From: Pirellulaceae bacterium
Lineage (GTDB): Bacteria; Planctomycetota; Planctomycetia; Pirellulales; Pirellulaceae
Assembly (NCBI GenBank): GCA_020852965.1
Contig: JADYZV010000025.1
Span: 1 to 64,000, forward strand
Reading direction: 5' to 3'
Length of the DNA: 64,000 nt
Shown: in pieces, positions 9,139-19,410 of the stretch
Layout: the number at the start of each line of letters is the position of its first letter
Numbering within the stretch: position 1 is the first letter of the stretch
Program-made: the position numbers and the translations under genes
Notes under the pieces: model-generated
The model's database searches: none
Seen by the model: the letters and a program-made list of their open reading frames with translations, nothing else
What the model was told of the DNA's origin: nothing

Positions 9139-9230
9139 CGGTGGGGGACCACCATCTTTTCACGAGTTAGTATGGTAATCTAGCTATGGGAATCGTGTAG
9201 AGTTCGGTGGGGGACCACCGAGCTACTTTA
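9139..9230. repeat. Two copies of dispersed palindromic repeat family C
   Basis: CGGTGGGGGACCACC occurs at 9139-9153 and again at 9205-9219, where it continues as GAGCTACTTTAA. The CGGTGG/CCACCG arms form a short hairpin. A third copy with one base changed is at 39797-39822. The pair lies between the convergent ends of the S46 peptidase and the rhomboid-like gene. Confidence 0.75.
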
Positions 9231-9235
9231 AGATT

Positions 9236-10807
9236 TCAGTCACTGATTTCCATGACCCCTTCGTCAATTTGATGTTGTACGTGCTTTGCGAGCTGCTGCC
9301 AAGTACCACGCGCGGTGGCGTCGAGCTGTTCTGACTGCATGCCGCGCAAAACTTCCGATGCCTTGCGAGGCTGCTGCAAATGCAGCAGTAGTTTTGCCAA
9401 GTTGAGCTGCAGAGAGATCCGCTGCTCAACGAATCGCTCGATGTGCTCGCGCAGAAGCGGAATCGCTCGCGGATAATCTTTGGCAGCCAATAGCGCCCGA
9501 ATCAATCCGTACAGCGATGGCTGCGGCAATTGAAGCTCCGGATGATCCACACGCAGCTTGGACAAGAGCTTTAAGGCCAGCGGTAAATTCCCTTCGGCGA
9601 TCAGCCGCTCGACGTCCAGTAGTCGTTGCTGGCTGATCGTCTTGGAACTGCTTGCCGCCGGTTGGGGGTGTACGGATTTCGGGCGGCGCGCCCGCTTGGT
9701 ATCCAGCATGCCAGACTTGCGCGTTGGCGACGTCGCTTGGTTGGACGACTGGGGGCGAACTGGCGGCGGGGACAAGGCAGGTGTTCCCGATGGCGATCGA
9801 GTGCCCGTTCGCGTGCGAGTACTCGATCGGACGAGCTGTCGCGCTTCGGCATCGACCTGCTCGTCGCGAGCAATGCCAGTCTCAGTGCCATTCCAAACAC
9901 TGATCAAATCCCAGCCTTCACAGTCGACCCATCCGCGGCGTAGCCAGACCCAACCGACTGTTAAACCCAAAATCAACCCGATCATATGCATCATGCTGCG
10001 CGACAACCCAAAGCTGCCCGTGGCAATTCCAATCACTTCCACCGCGAATTGTATGAAGCCGAACATGAGAATTGGGACTTCGATCGAGCCGCCGCGAATG
10101 CCAAAGCCCCATAGAACATCGAACTCGTTGCGTGGAGCCCATACGACAGCGACTCCCAACAATCCCAACAATGCCGCGTTGGCCCCCATCGAAACCGACG
10201 AAGTCGAGAAAAGAGTCAGCGTCTGTTCCAAGCCAGCTTGGGTAATTCCAATTCCAAGAAAGATTGTCAGAAATCCCGGCGCGCCAACTTTGCCTTCAAC
10301 AACTAGGCCAAAGGCCCACAAGGCAATGAGATTGAAGATCAATTGCACGATATCGTGGTGCATAAACATGGCGGTCAGCCATTGCCACGGCTTGAGCCCC
10401 GCCCCATGCTCGAGCGCCAGCACCAACGGCGGCGAAGCGGCATCTGCATCGGCGCCCCGCTCCACGCCGGCTTTGCCATCCCCGTTGTCGTTATTCCAAT
10501 CTCGCCCAACGTGATCGCGTTCAAGCAAGGGCCGGTCTTTGACCACCTGCCCTGGTTCGGCTGGCTCGGGTTGTTCCACAATGCGAAACGCATCAGCATT
10601 CCACTGGGCCTCTGCGGCCGGCCCTCCTTCAGGTGCTGCGGGTGCCAAGGGATTAAACGGATCGGGACCAACAACACGATGGTCGGGCGTTTGCGATTCG
10701 AGCCGTTCATGCGGTACGACAATGAACAACAGGCCGTTGAGCAACATCAGCACCACCGTTGCGATAGGCCAATGGTACAGCGGTGCATCGGTGTGGTAGG
10801 GTATCAT
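9236..10807 (-). CDS. Rhomboid-fold membrane protein lacking the catalytic serine, with TPR-like tail
   Basis: 523 residues. The first membrane helix (about 13-32) is followed by a charged, proline-rich insertion (about 35-135). Then comes a rhomboid core: MFMHHDIVQLIFNLIALWAF (H150/H151 and N159), VSMGANAALLGLLG, and SMMHMIGLILG with H274. The usual GxSG of rhomboid proteases reads GANA, with Asn at the serine position (about 210). Proteolysis by the normal Ser-His dyad is therefore not expected; the protein may act as a rhomboid pseudoprotease. The soluble C-terminal 190 residues have a low-complexity linker and TPR-like helices (about 400-520). The N-terminal architecture is typical of planctomycete rhomboid-like proteins. 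It converges on the S46 gene and diverges from the gene at 11131. Confidence 0.82.
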   Translation of the reverse strand: MIPYHTDAPLYHWPIATVVLMLLNGLLFIVVPHERLESQTPDHRVVGPDPFNPLAPAAPEGGPAAEAQWNADAFRIVEQPEPAEPGQVVKDRPLLERDHVGRDWNNDNGDGKAGVERGADADAASPPLVLALEHGAGLKPWQWLTAMFMHHDIVQLIFNLIALWAFGLVVEGKVGAPGFLTIFLGIGITQAGLEQTLTLFSTSSVSMGANAALLGLLGVAVVWAPRNEFDVLWGFGIRGGSIEVPILMFGFIQFAVEVIGIATGSFGLSRSMMHMIGLILGLTVGWVWLRRGWVDCEGWDLISVWNGTETGIARDEQVDAEARQLVRSSTRTRTGTRSPSGTPALSPPPVRPQSSNQATSPTRKSGMLDTKRARRPKSVHPQPAASSSKTISQQRLLDVERLIAEGNLPLALKLLSKLRVDHPELQLPQPSLYGLIRALLAAKDYPRAIPLLREHIERFVEQRISLQLNLAKLLLHLQQPRKASEVLRGMQSEQLDATARGTWQQLAKHVQHQIDEGVMEISD

Positions 10808-11130
10808 AGGCGCATGCCATTGTCTCAGACTGAGAAGACCGTCTCACTACTGATCAACTTGAGCAATCATCGTATCAATTCCACACACGTGCAATGCCTC
10901 GTCTTTCACGAAAAACAGGCTGATTGGCAATGATTTATGGGGCTTGTCGATCTATACCACGAAATTTAGCGTCTTGGCACGCTAATAGCACAGTTGATAC
11001 CTGCGTTGCTACTGCTAGTTCGGCACTCGCGCCAGACGTGGCAACAGCGCGTATCGTATAATTAATAGTAGTAGTTATCGGTTCTACTAGACGAGGGCGC
11101 AGGCGGCTGGTTGTTTTGGGAGGGAGTGAG
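10808..11130. promoter_or_regulatory. Divergent intergenic region with a TATAAT box
   Basis: About 320 bp between the rhomboid-like gene and the secreted unknown at 11131. A consensus -10 hexamer TATAAT lies at 11057-11062 on the plus strand, about 70 bp before the ATG at 11131. No good -35 hexamer was found at the right distance. A minus-strand open frame here is not credible as a gene. Confidence 0.4.
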
Positions 11131-11844
11131 ATGAGAGTTATCCAGGCAAGCTGTTTCGGCTTATTGTTATCGTTCACGGTCGCATCGTTGGCGTTTGCCC
11201 AAGGTGGGGCAGTTACGGCCCCCCCGATCGTCAACTGGAGTTACGTTGGGCATTCGAGCACCGCTGGCGAAGGCTACCTTCGCGGCTCGGCAGCAGTGAT
11301 TCAGTCCGCCGGACAGGCCAACTACTTGAATTCAATTGCCGCCGTCAATTACCAGGAAGCAACTCGGAAGTTGATTGAGAACCATGATCTGTATGTCCGT
11401 AACGCCATACAGAGTCGCGAGATGGTGCATGAATTTCGGGAGCGATACAGGCCATCGGCACCAACCCCAGAGGAGTGGCAGCGGGTCACGGAAGCTTCGC
11501 TCCCCGATCGACTAACTTCCGATCAATTTGATCCCATTACTGGAAAACTGATTTGGCCGCATATTCTGCGTACCGAGGAATACCGGGCTTTCCGCGAACG
11601 GGTTGATGCCATCGTTTCCAATCGCACTCCCGACAACAGCGGGAATGGGAGTCCATCCCAGCGTGAATTGGCCTCGTTGATCGACGGCATGAAGATGCTG
11701 CTCAAGTCCAATATCAATACCGTCACATTGAGCCAATACGCGTCCGCCAAATGGTTTTTGAAATCGGTGGACTACGAGGCGCAGTTTCCGTTGCAAAGTC
11801 TTCCAGCTACAACCGACGTGGGGGCATCCGAGCTGGTTCACTGA
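11131..11844 (+). CDS. Secreted protein of unknown function
   Basis: 237 residues. A clear Sec signal peptide (RVIQASCFGLLLSFTVASLAFA) is followed by a mature domain with no recognised family. The mature part has a YLNSIAAVNYQEATRKLIE helix, polar and charged helices, and a Pro-rich turn (RPSAPTPEEW). The ATG at 11131 directly follows GGGAGGGAG and begins the signal peptide; a TTG at 11116 is less likely. Similar planctomycete proteins are often single-gene, periplasmic or surface proteins, but nothing here identifies a role. It is followed by tiny ORFs and, about 240 bp later, a strong plus-strand terminator. Confidence 0.7.
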   Translation: MRVIQASCFGLLLSFTVASLAFAQGGAVTAPPIVNWSYVGHSSTAGEGYLRGSAAVIQSAGQANYLNSIAAVNYQEATRKLIENHDLYVRNAIQSREMVHEFRERYRPSAPTPEEWQRVTEASLPDRLTSDQFDPITGKLIWPHILRTEEYRAFRERVDAIVSNRTPDNSGNGSPSQRELASLIDGMKMLLKSNINTVTLSQYASAKWFLKSVDYEAQFPLQSLPATTDVGASELVH

Positions 11845-12083
11845 GCGCTTTCTTCAGCAGGTTTCTCAATTTCTTCAGCAGGTTTCTCAATGACTCGTGA
11901 TCACATTCGATCATTATTTCATAACTCGTAGCCTGGAGGTAACCCTTTGACTCGTGATTGCCAATTTATCTAACTGAACTCGCAATCTAGGAGGCTACCT
12001 ATTGACGTAACGATTTCTCTCGGAGAGCCGCTGTATTCGTTTACTTCCTCACCGCAATCGTGAATACTGCATCTCCCACCAGG
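11845..12083 (+). other. Gene-free stretch with 21-bp duplication and tiny ORFs behind strong ribosome-binding sites
   Basis: A perfect 21-bp tandem duplication (TTCTTCAGCAGGTTTCTCAA plus T) occupies 11850-11870 and 11871-11891. Three possible mini-ORFs follow: ATG at 11890 (13 codons, MTRDH start), TTG at 11947 after GGAGGT at 11935 (8 codons, MTRDC start), and ATT at 12001 after AGGAGG at 11989 (20 codons). The first two share the start TGACTCGTGAT. Translation is not demonstrated. The block ends in the terminator at 12084. Confidence 0.3.
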
Positions 12084-12118
12084 GGCGTTCTTTCGACTTC
12101 GGAAGGACGCCTTTTTTT
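12084..12118 (+). terminator. Intrinsic terminator, plus strand
   Basis: GGCGTTCTTTC pairs with GGAAGGACGCC across a short loop (12084-12110) and is followed by seven T residues. It should end transcription from the secreted-protein gene at 11131 and the tiny-ORF region before the PSCyt1-type gene. Nothing else was seen between here and 12360. Confidence 0.85.
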
Positions 12119-12359
12119 CGTAGGCACTCACGCTTCAAGTTCCAGTACGATTGAATTGATTGGACAGCACTACATTTGTTGCTCACCCCCTCATGCGATC
12201 ACCGAGCTCAAGGTTGCGATGAAGGTTGGAATGAATCATAATTCAAGTTCAGATGCAAATTGCTATGGCCGCGCTGATCTACGACTCTGCAAAAGGTGCC
12301 CGTAGCAACTACACGCCAAATAGCTGCGAAAGCCGCTTCCTCGAACGTGGGATGCCTAC

Positions 12360-15300
12360 GTGAATCGCTTCTCCTTGCTAGCTGCTGGCTGGATGCTGCT
12401 CACCGCTCACGGCCTGTTGGCCGACGAAACCGTCGAACAAACGTTTTTCGAAGAGCGCATTCGCCCAGTGTTGGTCGAGCACTGCTACGCTTGTCATAAT
12501 AGCCACGAAAATGCCGAAGCAGATTTGGTGCTCGACTGCCGCGAAGGGCTACGCCTGGGAGGCAACTCGGGTCCTCTGTTCGAACCAACAACCGCGAACA
12601 GCCTGACCAACGCAGACAATCCCACAAACTCGGCGAAATCTACCGCACAAGACAGCTTGTTGCTACGAGTTTTGCGGCACGAGATCGAGGGTCTCGAGAT
12701 GCCAGCCGAAGGCCCGCAGCTCGAACCTCGCATCATTGATGACTTCGCTAGGTGGATAGCTTCGGGCGCGTACGACCCACGCTCGACTCCCCCCAGCGCC
12801 GCCGAGCTTGCCGAAGCAACATCATGGGCCACTATCTCTAAGCAACGGCGCCAGTGGTGGTGTTTTCAACCGATCGCCCCGCCTACGCTCCCTGGTCCTG
12901 AATCGATTGCAGCCGACGTAGCCAACTCGAGTGCGTCGTTGGCGCTCAATCTCAGCAGCAATGGCATCGATCTGCTGCACCAAGCCGAATTGGCAGCTCA
13001 CCAGCTCAGCCCCAATCCGCGAGCCGATCCAGCCACACTGCTTCGTCGCCTGCATCTGTTGTTGCTCGGTCTGCCGCCGACCCCCGAACAACTCGATGAC
13101 TTTGCACAGGATCCCAGCCCAGCAGCCTACCAACGTGTGGTAGATGAGCTGCTCGAATCGCCTCGTTTTGGGGAACGCTGGGGGAGACATTGGCTCGACT
13201 GGATTCGTTATGCCGAATCACATGGAAGCGAAGGCGATCCGCGAATCGTCGGTGCGCATCACTATCGCGACTACATCATTCGCTCGTTGAATGCAGACAT
13301 CCCCTACGACCAATTGCTGCGCGAGCATATTGCTGGCGACCTACTCGAAGTGCCACGAGTAGATCAGCAACTGGGAATCAACGAGTCGCTGATCGGGACA
13401 GCTCATTGGAGAATGGTTTTTCATGGCTTTGCTCCTACCGACGCACTCGACGAGAAAGTGCGATTTACCGATGACGCACTCGATACGGTCACCAAAGCCT
13501 TCCTCGCACTGACCGTTTCCTGTGCGCGATGTCACGACCACAAGTTCGATGCGATTAGCCAAGCCGACTATACTGCGCTGGCTGGGATTCTATCTTCAAC
13601 ACGTCCCGGCCGCGCGGAGATCGACTTGCCCCAGCGGCTCGACAAAAATCGTGACGAACTCCAACAACTCAAACCGACCATACAAGCTGCTATCGCTGCG
13701 CAGTGGCTCGAGAGCCTGGAGGACTTGCCAACTCGGCTAATCGATAACTTGGCAGCCAACCCGGAGGCCAGCGAAAAACAACACTGGTTGTATCCGCTAT
13801 ACAAACTTCGTCAGCTCGAACAATCTCCGGTCGACGGTAATGATCCAGCCAGCGCTTGGCTCGAATCGGTCAAAGAATTTAAAGAGGCTCAAGCCAATCA
13901 GTCAAGCTTTCTCGCATCCAAGCTGGGTCCAAACTGGAACTTGGCTGATGATGCTCAATCGCGCAATTGGTATCGTTATGGTTCGGGACTAGTTGCTCGA
14001 GTGTCGGGCGCAGGGAAGGTTGGCACAGAAGTCCATAGGGAACGGCTAGCAGAGAGAGTGGGTGAGAGTGCGGGAAAGAGTTCCGACGGCGGAGCGTTGG
14101 GCAATATTAAAGAAACCAAGAGAACTTCCGACGGCGGAGCGTCGGGCCACATTAAAGAAGCCAATAGAACTTCCGACGACGGAGCGTCGGGCCACATTGA
14201 GGAAACCAAGAGAACTTCCGACGGCGGAGCGTCGGGCCACATTGAAGGCGGAGGAGCGGGGCATCCAGGTGAATTCACCATCGAGGCCGACGGTGAACGA
14301 GTGATTGGCGGAGTTTTCCCTGCCAGCGTGCTCACCCACTCGCTGAGCACAAAACATGGCGGGCGGTTTACCTCGCCAGATTTCACGGTCGGTCCAGGAC
14401 AACGCCTGTGGTTGCAAGTATGCGGCGATGGGCAAGCCATGAGTCGCTATGTGGTACAGGACTTCCCTCGCGACGGTACGGTCTATCCGGTCACCGAACT
14501 GAAACGCGAGCGAGGTTGGTATTGGCAGGCCTACGACGTGGGATATTGGCAAGGGGATGCACTGCACGTCGAGCTGACAACCGCCAACGATGCACCGCTG
14601 CTCGTCAGGAATCAACCGCGCTCCTGGTTCGGCATTCGCCGCGCGCTGCTGGTTGACTCTCCGCAGGTTAGACCTGATACCAACTTTCGCGAAAGTTGGA
14701 CGACGGTGTTTGAAGCAGCCGCCCATCGTCCCCCTCGGTCGACAATGGAACTGGCCGACCTGCTGGCCGATTCGATTCGTCAAGCTATTTTGGATTGGCG
14801 AGATGGTTGCCTGAGCGACGCGCAAGCGCTGCTAATCGACGACTTTCTTTCGGCCGAACTACTCCCCAACACGCTCGAAGCACTCCCATCGGCCAGCCCT
14901 CTGGTAATACGCTACCGCGAACTAGAAAACGACATTCCAGTCGCTACACGTATACCTACCTTAGCTGAATGGCAAGGCAGCGATCTGCGATTGTATGAAC
15001 GTGGTAATCACAAGCAGCCTCAGCAGATCGTGCTACGACGCTTCTTGGAAGCTATCGACTCGCGCCCCTATAACTCACCTCTCAGTGGCCGCCGCCAGTT
15101 GGCCGACGATCTACTGCGCGACGACAATCCTCTGACCGCCCGAGTCATTGCCAATCGCATATGGCACCATTTGTTCGGACAGGGCATCGTCTCTACCTGC
15201 GATAATTTTGGAAAACTCGGTACGCTCCCCTCACATCCTCAACTACTCGACTACTTAGCTTATCAATTCCGCGAAGTCGACCACTGGTCACTCAAAAGTT

Positions 15301-15896
15301 TGATTCGCCGTATTGTCACCAGTGAGGCTTGGCAACAATCATCGACTGAGTCGGCTGCCGCGCGCGCGACCGATCCCGACAATCGACTGCTCTCGCATTT
15401 CTCAACGCAACGTCTAACTGCCGAAGCCATTCGCGATTCGCTTTTGTCTGTCTCCGGCGAGATCGATTTGACGATGTTTGGTCCAGCAGTAGCCGGCTCC
15501 ACTCCTCGCCGTTCAATCTACGTGCAGGTGCTGCGCAATGAACCCGATCCATTCTTAGCCGCTTTCGACACACCGCTTCCCTTCTCGTGCCAGGGCAATC
15601 GAGATGTGACCAATGTCCCTGCCCAGTCATTGATCATGATCAATGGTCCATTGACGGCTGCAGCGGCAGAAGACTTGGCGGAGCGATGCTTGTCGAGTCC
15701 GCAAGCCGAGACAGATCGTCAGCGGATCGAACTGATGTGGCGCATTGCGTTGGGACGACGGCCCGACTCGCACGAATTGGAAGCGGCTGAGCAATTCCTC
15801 AGCACGGCTCACGAGCCCAGCGACACCGCCGAAGCCGCGTGGATCGAGCTGGCGCATTCAATGCTGAACTTAAAGGAATTCATCTATGTCCGTTGA
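12360..15896 (+). CDS. PSCyt1/DUF1549/DUF1553 secreted cytochrome-like protein with repeat-derived insert
   Basis: 1178 residues from a GTG start. A signal peptide (about 1-21) is followed by a planctomycete cytochrome C-like domain with HCYACH (C42, C45, H46). DUF1549 spans about 210-410 and contains a second heme-like motif, [14 protein letters not shown]1553 is about 890-1150 ([20 protein letters not shown]). Between them residues about 574-629 are four near-identical 15-residue units (SDGGASGHI core) encoded by intergenic repeat family A, flanked by a Gly/Glu-rich stretch; a beta-rich carbohydrate-binding-like region follows. Partner genes of this family (DUF1501) are nearly always adjacent, as here with an 11-bp overlap. 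The pair probably acts in the periplasm, perhaps on sulfated or complex polysaccharide, but the reaction is unknown. Confidence 0.9.
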   Translation: MNRFSLLAAGWMLLTAHGLLADETVEQTFFEERIRPVLVEHCYACHNSHENAEADLVLDCREGLRLGGNSGPLFEPTTANSLTNADNPTNSAKSTAQDSLLLRVLRHEIEGLEMPAEGPQLEPRIIDDFARWIASGAYDPRSTPPSAAELAEATSWATISKQRRQWWCFQPIAPPTLPGPESIAADVANSSASLALNLSSNGIDLLHQAELAAHQLSPNPRADPATLLRRLHLLLLGLPPTPEQLDDFAQDPSPAAYQRVVDELLESPRFGERWGRHWLDWIRYAESHGSEGDPRIVGAHHYRDYIIRSLNADIPYDQLLREHIAGDLLEVPRVDQQLGINESLIGTAHWRMVFHGFAPTDALDEKVRFTDDALDTVTKAFLALTVSCARCHDHKFDAISQADYTALAGILSSTRPGRAEIDLPQRLDKNRDELQQLKPTIQAAIAAQWLESLEDLPTRLIDNLAANPEASEKQHWLYPLYKLRQLEQSPVDGNDPASAWLESVKEFKEAQANQSSFLASKLGPNWNLADDAQSRNWYRYGSGLVARVSGAGKVGTEVHRERLAERVGESAGKSSDGGALGNIKETKRTSDGGASGHIKEANRTSDDGASGHIEETKRTSDGGASGHIEGGGAGHPGEFTIEADGERVIGGVFPASVLTHSLSTKHGGRFTSPDFTVGPGQRLWLQVCGDGQAMSRYVVQDFPRDGTVYPVTELKRERGWYWQAYDVGYWQGDALHVELTTANDAPLLVRNQPRSWFGIRRALLVDSPQVRPDTNFRESWTTVFEAAAHRPPRSTMELADLLADSIRQAILDWRDGCLSDAQALLIDDFLSAELLPNTLEALPSASPLVIRYRELENDIPVATRIPTLAEWQGSDLRLYERGNHKQPQQIVLRRFLEAIDSRPYNSPLSGRRQLADDLLRDDNPLTARVIANRIWHHLFGQGIVSTCDNFGKLGTLPSHPQLLDYLAYQFREVDHWSLKSLIRRIVTSEAWQQSSTESAAARATDPDNRLLSHFSTQRLTAEAIRDSLLSVSGEIDLTMFGPAVAGSTPRRSIYVQVLRNEPDPFLAAFDTPLPFSCQGNRDVTNVPAQSLIMINGPLTAAAAEDLAERCLSSPQAETDRQRIELMWRIALGRRPDSHELEAAEQFLSTAHEPSDTAEAAWIELAHSMLNLKEFIYVR
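14081..14244 (+). repeat. In-frame array of repeat family A inside the PSCyt1-type gene (45-bp period)
   Basis: TTCCGACGGCGGAGCG begins units at 14081, 14126, 14171 and 14216, an exact 45-bp (15-codon) period. The units are the reverse complement of the intergenic family A core seen at 1091-1250. Unit 1 has two changes in the palindrome (TTGGGCAA for TCGGGCCA) and unit 3 has one. Because 45 is a multiple of three, the array preserves the reading frame. Confidence 0.93.
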
Positions 15897-17325
15897 GTCG
15901 AGGTCCGTTGAGCCGAACGGCAATCGGGGCGCAGCTCTTGCCTCTCGCCGCCAGTGGTTGCAGCGTTGCTCTAGTGGTTTTGGGATGTTAGCACTGGCAG
16001 ATCTGTTGGCCAAGACGACTCACGGTGCAATGCAGCTACCCAACGCACCGGCGAAGAGTGTCATTTTGTGCTACATGTCGGGAGGTGTTTCCCAAGTCGA
16101 CTCCTTTGATCCGAAGCCGCGCTTGGTCCGCGATCATGGGCAACCGATGCCAGTCAAAGTCGAGCGCACCCAGTTCAATCAGAATGGTTCGATCTTTGGT
16201 AGCCCGTTTCGGTTCGAACCGCGCGGCGAAAGTGGCTTGGAGATCAGCGACTTGTTTCCCTGCTTAGCGCGCTTGGCTGACCGTTTGGCGATCATCCGCT
16301 CGATGACTACCAAAGTTAACGAACACGCGCAAGGCAACTTCGCCATGCACTCTGGATTTCCATTTCTAGGACATCCGAGCGCAGGTGCTTGGATCAGCTA
16401 CGGTCTGGGGACGGCCAACGAGCAGCTCCCCAGCTATGTCACTTTGCAAAGCGGTGGTGCCGTCGCTCCGCACGGTGGCAAAGCGCTGTTTGGAAGCGGC
16501 TTTCTCCCCGCACAGCATCAAGCCAGTATTGTCCAAGTCGACGAACCTGAGCCAATCGCACATATTCATCCACTGCAAAATGTCGCACGCCAACGTCGAG
16601 AACTCGACTTCGTCCGACAACTCGACGGCGATTTTTCAAGGCGTGTGGCTGACTCGCATGTCGATGCGGCCATCGCCAACTACGAGACGGCATTCCAAAT
16701 GCAAACCGCGATTCCAGAGCTCTGCGATCTGTCAGGTGAGACGCAAGCCACTCGCGACCTGTATGGTCTGGATGATCCCGAGCCCAAGAAAGCAGCCTAC
16801 GCAAGCCAAGCACTGCTGGCGCGGCGCTTGGTAGAGCAAGGTGTGCGCTTCGTCGAACTGTCGTGCCTGACTCACAGTATTGGAGCAGGTGGCGCTGCCA
16901 ACCCCTGGGACCAACACTCCGATCTGGAAAAAGGGCATCGCGCCATGGCGCACCAGGTCGACCAGCCCATCGCGGGGCTGATCGAAGACTTGGCCTCGCG
17001 CGGCTTGCTCGAACAAACGCTAATAGTGTTCACCGGCGAGTTTGGACGAACACCTTTTTCGCAAGGTTCCAATGGCCGTGATCACAATCCCTTCGGCTTC
17101 AGCCTGTGGATGGCCGGTGGCGGGATGCGTGGCGGGACTGCCTACGGAGCAACGGACGAACTCGGGTATTATGCGATCGAGAATCCCTGTACGATCTACG
17201 ACCTGTGGGCAACAGTGCTCCACCAATTGGGCATCGATCATCAGCAACTCACCTTTCGCTACGGTGGCCGCGATTTCCGCCTGACCGACGTACACGGTCA
17301 CGTGCTGCGCGACATCCTCAGCTAA
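15886..17325 (+). CDS. DUF1501 family secreted protein (Tat-like signal)
   Basis: 479 residues. The N-terminus has a twin-arginine-like SRRQWLQ followed by a hydrophobic stretch ([15 protein letters not shown]), typical of DUF1501 proteins. The body shows the family's alkaline-phosphatase-like landmarks: [20 protein letters not shown] near the metal site, [32 protein letters not shown] and [17 protein letters not shown]. Proteins of this family are relatives of sulfatases and phosphatases, are exported, and are encoded next to PSCyt1/DUF1549 proteins; no substrate has been established from sequence. The ATG at 15886 overlaps the upstream gene by 11 bp, so the two are translationally coupled. 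The length is normal. Confidence 0.92.
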   Translation: MSVESRSVEPNGNRGAALASRRQWLQRCSSGFGMLALADLLAKTTHGAMQLPNAPAKSVILCYMSGGVSQVDSFDPKPRLVRDHGQPMPVKVERTQFNQNGSIFGSPFRFEPRGESGLEISDLFPCLARLADRLAIIRSMTTKVNEHAQGNFAMHSGFPFLGHPSAGAWISYGLGTANEQLPSYVTLQSGGAVAPHGGKALFGSGFLPAQHQASIVQVDEPEPIAHIHPLQNVARQRRELDFVRQLDGDFSRRVADSHVDAAIANYETAFQMQTAIPELCDLSGETQATRDLYGLDDPEPKKAAYASQALLARRLVEQGVRFVELSCLTHSIGAGGAANPWDQHSDLEKGHRAMAHQVDQPIAGLIEDLASRGLLEQTLIVFTGEFGRTPFSQGSNGRDHNPFGFSLWMAGGGMRGGTAYGATDELGYYAIENPCTIYDLWATVLHQLGIDHQQLTFRYGGRDFRLTDVHGHVLRDILS

Positions 17326-17570
17326 GGCTTTAGCCGATCTTAAGCGCTGGAGTCTAGGCCTTAGCCGATCTTCGTGGCTTCCAAAAATCGCCTAAAGTCT
17401 ACACTCCAACCAGTGAGGCAGTCAGTGCTCGCTAAGCACAGGCTATTCGAGTCGATCTCGCAGAGGAGTGCGCAGCGATGGACCATTACCGCTAGCCTGA
17501 AATTAGTTTAAACTGAACGGCTCCGTTGACCGTTTCCACTCTCGTCCCCCGTTGGCGTCAAAGGCTAGCA
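17326..17570. other. Intergenic region with short direct repeats
   Basis: GGCTTTAGCCGATCTT (17327-17342) is repeated as GGCCTTAGCCGATCTT about 29 bp later, and the words GGAGTCTAGG and AGTCTACACTCC form a partial inverted pair around them. This resembles a dispersed planctomycete repeat. The region presumably also carries the promoter of the radical SAM gene, but no clear boxes were identified. Confidence 0.45.
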
Positions 17571-19403
17571 ATGATCAATACAGCCCTCAAAGAGCATTTG
17601 GTTCGGCACGTTTTGGCCAAAGTCAGAATGCCGGCGCAGTATGTCGGCGGCGAGCGCAATATTGTCGTCAAACATCGAGACGCGGTCGCAGGGCGATTGT
17701 GCTTGTGCTTTCCCGATGCCTATACGATCGGCATGAGCCACCATGGGCTGCAAGTACTCTACTCGTTGATGAATCGCCGCGACGATTGGGCCGCCGAGCG
17801 CTGCTTTACCCCTTGGCCCGATATGGAAGAGCAGTTGCGTTCGCAAGGTCTGCCACTATATTCGCTTGAGACGTTTACACCGCTGCGCGACTTCGACGTC
17901 GTCGGATTTACGCTCCAGTACGAAATATCATCTCCCAACGTATTGACGATGCTCGATTTGGGAGGGATTCCACTGCGCACTAGCGGGCGCACCATGGCTG
18001 ATCCACTGATCATTGCCGGTGGGCCGTGCGCGCAGAATCCGGAACCGATGGCCGAATTCATCGACTGCTTTGTGACAGGCGATGGCGAACCGTCGCTACC
18101 AGAGATCTGCGATTTGTGGCTGGAACTGCGTAGTGCTGCTCGAGAGAATGGTGGTTGGCTCGGCGGTCAAGCAGGCATCGCGCAGCGCGAACAGGCTTTG
18201 GCTGAATTGGCGCGGCGTCTTCCCTACGCTTACGTCCCGCGCTTCTACGTCCCAGAATATCGTAATAGCCGCATCGTGGCCCTGCATCGCTCGCGCAGCG
18301 ACGTGCCCGAAACGATCGAGCCGTGTGTAATCCGTGATTTTGATTCCATCGCCATCCCTACGGCTCCCATCGTGCCGTTCGTCGAGTGTGTGCATGACCG
18401 CATTGCCATAGAGATCATGCGTGGTTGTCCCTGGCAATGTCGCTTCTGTCAAAGCACGGTGATCAAGCGCCCGCTGCGCATTCGCTCGGTCGACACGATC
18501 ATCAACGCGGCCATGGAGAGTTACAAGAACACCGGCTTCAACGAAATCAGCATTTTGTCGTTATCCAGTAGCGACTATCCGCACTTTGAAGAGTTGGTGA
18601 CACGGATGAAGGCCACCTTCAACCCGATGGGGGTGAACATCTCGGTCCCCAGTCTGCGGGTCAACGAGCAGTTGCGGACTTTGGCCGACTTGGTAGGCAA
18701 CGGTCGGCGAGGTGGATTGACCTTGGCACCTGAAGTAGCTCGCGACGACATGCGTGAGCAGATTCGCAAGAAGATCAAGAACGAAGATTTGTACGAAGGC
18801 TGCCGCACCGCGTTCAAGAACAACTACGAAACGGTGAAGCTCTACTTTATGTGTGGACTCCCCGGTGAACGCGACGTCGACTTGGACGGTATCGTCGAGA
18901 TGGCCGAGCATATCGCCCGCATCGGCAAGGAGGTTAAGGGACGCTTTCCCAAAGTCACCGCCAGCGTATCGAACTTTGTCCCCAAGGCGCACACGCCCTA
19001 TCAGTGGAACGGTATGCAACGTCGCGAATACTTTCAACGGGCCCACCAATACCTTTGGCAAAAGCGCACCATTCGCTCGGTGAACATCAAGTGTCACAAC
19101 GTGGAAACGAGTCTATTGGAAGGAGTGCTCAGCCGCGGCGATCGACGCACGTGCGATGCGGTCGAGCTGGCGTGGCAACGCGGAGCGCGCATGGATGGCT
19201 GGACCGAGATGCTCGACCCTCAACGCTGGTGGAAGGCCCTGCATGACACCAATATCGACATTGAAAAACAAATGCACGAACCCTACGAGCTCATGGACAA
19301 GCTCCCTTGGGATCACGTCAACGTCAAGTACGGTCGCGAGTACTTGGCCAAGGAACAGTCGCGTTCGTTGACCCAGCTCGAAGCCATGGCAGACGCCAAA
19401 TAG
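17571..19403 (+). CDS. B12-binding-type radical SAM protein, TIGR03960-like
   Basis: About 610 residues. The N-terminal half has a cobalamin-binding-like Rossmann region (LCLCFPDAYTIGMSHHGLQV, GFTLQYEISSPNVLTMLDL, IIAGGPCAQNPEPMAEF, VTGDGEPSLPEI). The catalytic half carries the [4Fe-4S] motif MRGCPWQCRFCQ (CxxxCxxC), then SLSSSDYPHFEEL and SVPSLRVNEQL. This order and spacing match the TIGR03960 family, usually paired in other genomes with a DUF2344 protein and thought to act on RNA or protein. The partner is not adjacent here. The ATG at 17571 is preferred over a TTG at 17526 because the family core starts soon after. The stop at 19403 is only 7 bp before the antiporter gene, suggesting co-transcription. 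Confidence 0.85.
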   Translation: MINTALKEHLVRHVLAKVRMPAQYVGGERNIVVKHRDAVAGRLCLCFPDAYTIGMSHHGLQVLYSLMNRRDDWAAERCFTPWPDMEEQLRSQGLPLYSLETFTPLRDFDVVGFTLQYEISSPNVLTMLDLGGIPLRTSGRTMADPLIIAGGPCAQNPEPMAEFIDCFVTGDGEPSLPEICDLWLELRSAARENGGWLGGQAGIAQREQALAELARRLPYAYVPRFYVPEYRNSRIVALHRSRSDVPETIEPCVIRDFDSIAIPTAPIVPFVECVHDRIAIEIMRGCPWQCRFCQSTVIKRPLRIRSVDTIINAAMESYKNTGFNEISILSLSSSDYPHFEELVTRMKATFNPMGVNISVPSLRVNEQLRTLADLVGNGRRGGLTLAPEVARDDMREQIRKKIKNEDLYEGCRTAFKNNYETVKLYFMCGLPGERDVDLDGIVEMAEHIARIGKEVKGRFPKVTASVSNFVPKAHTPYQWNGMQRREYFQRAHQYLWQKRTIRSVNIKCHNVETSLLEGVLSRGDRRTCDAVELAWQRGARMDGWTEMLDPQRWWKALHDTNIDIEKQMHEPYELMDKLPWDHVNVKYGREYLAKEQSRSLTQLEAMADAK

Positions 19404-19410
19404 GTTTACG

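Noticed and set aside
10935-11234. 99-codon minus-strand ORF antisense to the secreted unknown protein
   Set aside because: Antisense to a gene with a good signal peptide and ribosome-binding site.
14046-14825. Antisense ORF over the PSCyt1-type gene
   Set aside because: It is a shadow of the in-frame family A array (NVARRSAVG-type translation) and has no independent features.
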